A stretch of DNA of 6,949 bases, taken from assembly GCA_910588595.1 (NCBI GenBank), contig CAJUQU010000217.1:1-6949 (forward strand). Reading direction: 5' to 3'. Within the stretch, counting starts at the first letter, position 1. The number at the start of each line of letters is the position of its first letter. Below, one piece after another: positions 6,759 through 6,949 of this stretch. The notes beneath the pieces are model-generated. The model was not told the origin of the DNA. It was given only the letters and a program-made list of their open reading frames with translations, and did no database searches. The stretch is from an uncultured Lachnospiraceae bacterium (lineage in GTDB: Bacteria; Bacillota_A; Clostridia; Lachnospirales; Lachnospiraceae). The translations under genes were made by a program, and so were the position numbers.

Positions 6759-6854
6759 GATACACGACTGGCGGAACAAGTATTGTGATGGCACAATGTG
6801 ATGTAGGGAAACCTACGGGGAGTGTATGATATTTAGGAGCCGACCGCCTGGGCA
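6759..6854 (+). ncRNA. ZTP (pfl-motif) riboswitch aptamer
   Basis: This matches the ZMP/ZTP riboswitch, which senses the purine intermediate AICAR 5'-phosphate and its triphosphate, signals of 10-formyl-tetrahydrofolate shortage. P1 is ATACAC (6760-6765) with GTGTAT (6822-6827). The conserved GACTGGCG (6766-6773) follows P1. P2 is GTAGG-GAAA-CCTAC (6803-6816) and is followed by the conserved GGGGAG (6817-6822). After a linker of about 16 bases comes the invariant 3' element CCGCCTGGGCA (6844-6854). GGCG at 6770-6773 can pair with CGCC at 6845-6848 in the expected pseudoknot, allowing for a one-base register choice. An additional perfect hairpin, ATTGTG-ATGG-CACAAT (6782-6797), is inserted between the conserved 5' strand and P2. 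Known members turn genes on when ligand is bound and usually precede purH, glyA, folD, fhs or pfl. Confidence 0.93.
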
Positions 6855-6885
6855 GCATGATGTTTGTGCGCCCAGACGGTTTTTT
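6843..6885 (+). terminator. Intrinsic terminator forming the riboswitch expression platform
   Basis: CCGCCTGGGC (6844-6853) pairs with GCCCAGACGG (6870-6879) with one C-A mismatch, extended inwards by GCA/TGC (6855-6857 with 6867-6869) after a bulged A, and closed by A6843-T6880. Six T follow (6880-6885). The left arm is the conserved 3' strand of the ZTP aptamer, so ligand-bound aptamer and terminator exclude each other, giving expression when ZTP is high. It may also stop read-through from the MFS gene. Confidence 0.92.
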
Positions 6886-6949
6886 ATGCGCACAGGCACC
6901 CAGAAGGCGAATGTCAGCAAAAGCTGGCGGGTGCATATATAGTTTCAAA
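6886..6949 (+). other. 5' leader of the riboswitch-controlled gene, continuing off the edge
   Basis: No ribosome binding site or credible start codon is seen in these 64 bases; an 18-codon frame from ATG 6886 has no Shine-Dalgarno motif. A bulged hairpin is possible: GCACCC (6896-6901) with GGGTGC (6929-6934), stacked on GTCAGC (6913-6918) with GCTGGC (6923-6928, one G-T pair) closed by an AAAA loop, leaving 11 unpaired bases on the left. No T run follows within view. The controlled gene must begin beyond 6949. Confidence 0.5.

Noticed and set aside
6886..6942. 18-codon ORF from ATG directly after the riboswitch terminator
   Set aside because: No Shine-Dalgarno motif, the ATG abuts the terminator T run, and the frame closes quickly; more likely untranslated leader.
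1..6949. CRISPR arrays, tRNA or rRNA genes, insertion sequences
   Set aside because: No regularly spaced repeats, no cloverleaf or rRNA signatures, and no transposase-like frame were seen on either strand.

Overview
The window looks like chromosomal DNA of a Gram-positive anaerobe of the class Clostridia, most likely Lachnospiraceae. The clues are a Rel-type (p)ppGpp enzyme, a glyoxalase II-like hydrolase and a HemZ-type radical SAM protein in a row (an arrangement familiar from Firmicutes), strong GGAGG-type ribosome binding sites, Clostridia-like protein sequences and moderate GC content. The genus cannot be fixed from sequence alone. All recognised genes are on the plus strand.

Layout. 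Positions 2-1558 hold the C-terminal two thirds of a long RelA/SpoT homologue (synthetase, TGS, Cys-rich and ACT regions); its N-terminal hydrolase domain lies off the left edge. One base later a metallo-beta-lactamase-fold hydrolase begins (1560-2195). A 90-base gap with a short direct repeat and two small hairpins leads to hemZ (2286-3731), followed after 27 bases by a cobalamin-binding-type radical SAM protein of unknown substrate (3759-5171). These four genes look like one transcription unit: stringent response, thiol-ester or related hydrolysis, and two oxygen-sensitive Fe-S enzymes.

The 247-base gap 5172-5418 is not empty. It carries a 26-codon small ORF with a very strong ribosome binding site, a 10-bp perfect inverted repeat (CTCTGTACAA/TTGTACAGAG), a third copy of the TTGTACA core, a weak terminator-like hairpin, and an extended -10 promoter serving the next gene. 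That gene (5419-6714) is a 12-helix MFS efflux transporter of the MefA-like family. The arrangement suggests regulated, possibly inducible, export.

The last 235 bases contain no complete gene but hold the clearest regulatory element of the window: a ZTP (pfl-motif) riboswitch. Its promoter (TTGCCA-17-TATGAT) would start transcription at the first base pair of the aptamer, and the conserved CCGCCTGGGC 3' element doubles as the left arm of an intrinsic terminator. The controlled gene, probably for purine or one-carbon metabolism, starts beyond the right edge.

I found no obviously new multi-gene system. The items most worth following are the radical SAM gene of unknown substrate, the leader region of the MFS gene, and the architecture of the riboswitch and its promoter.
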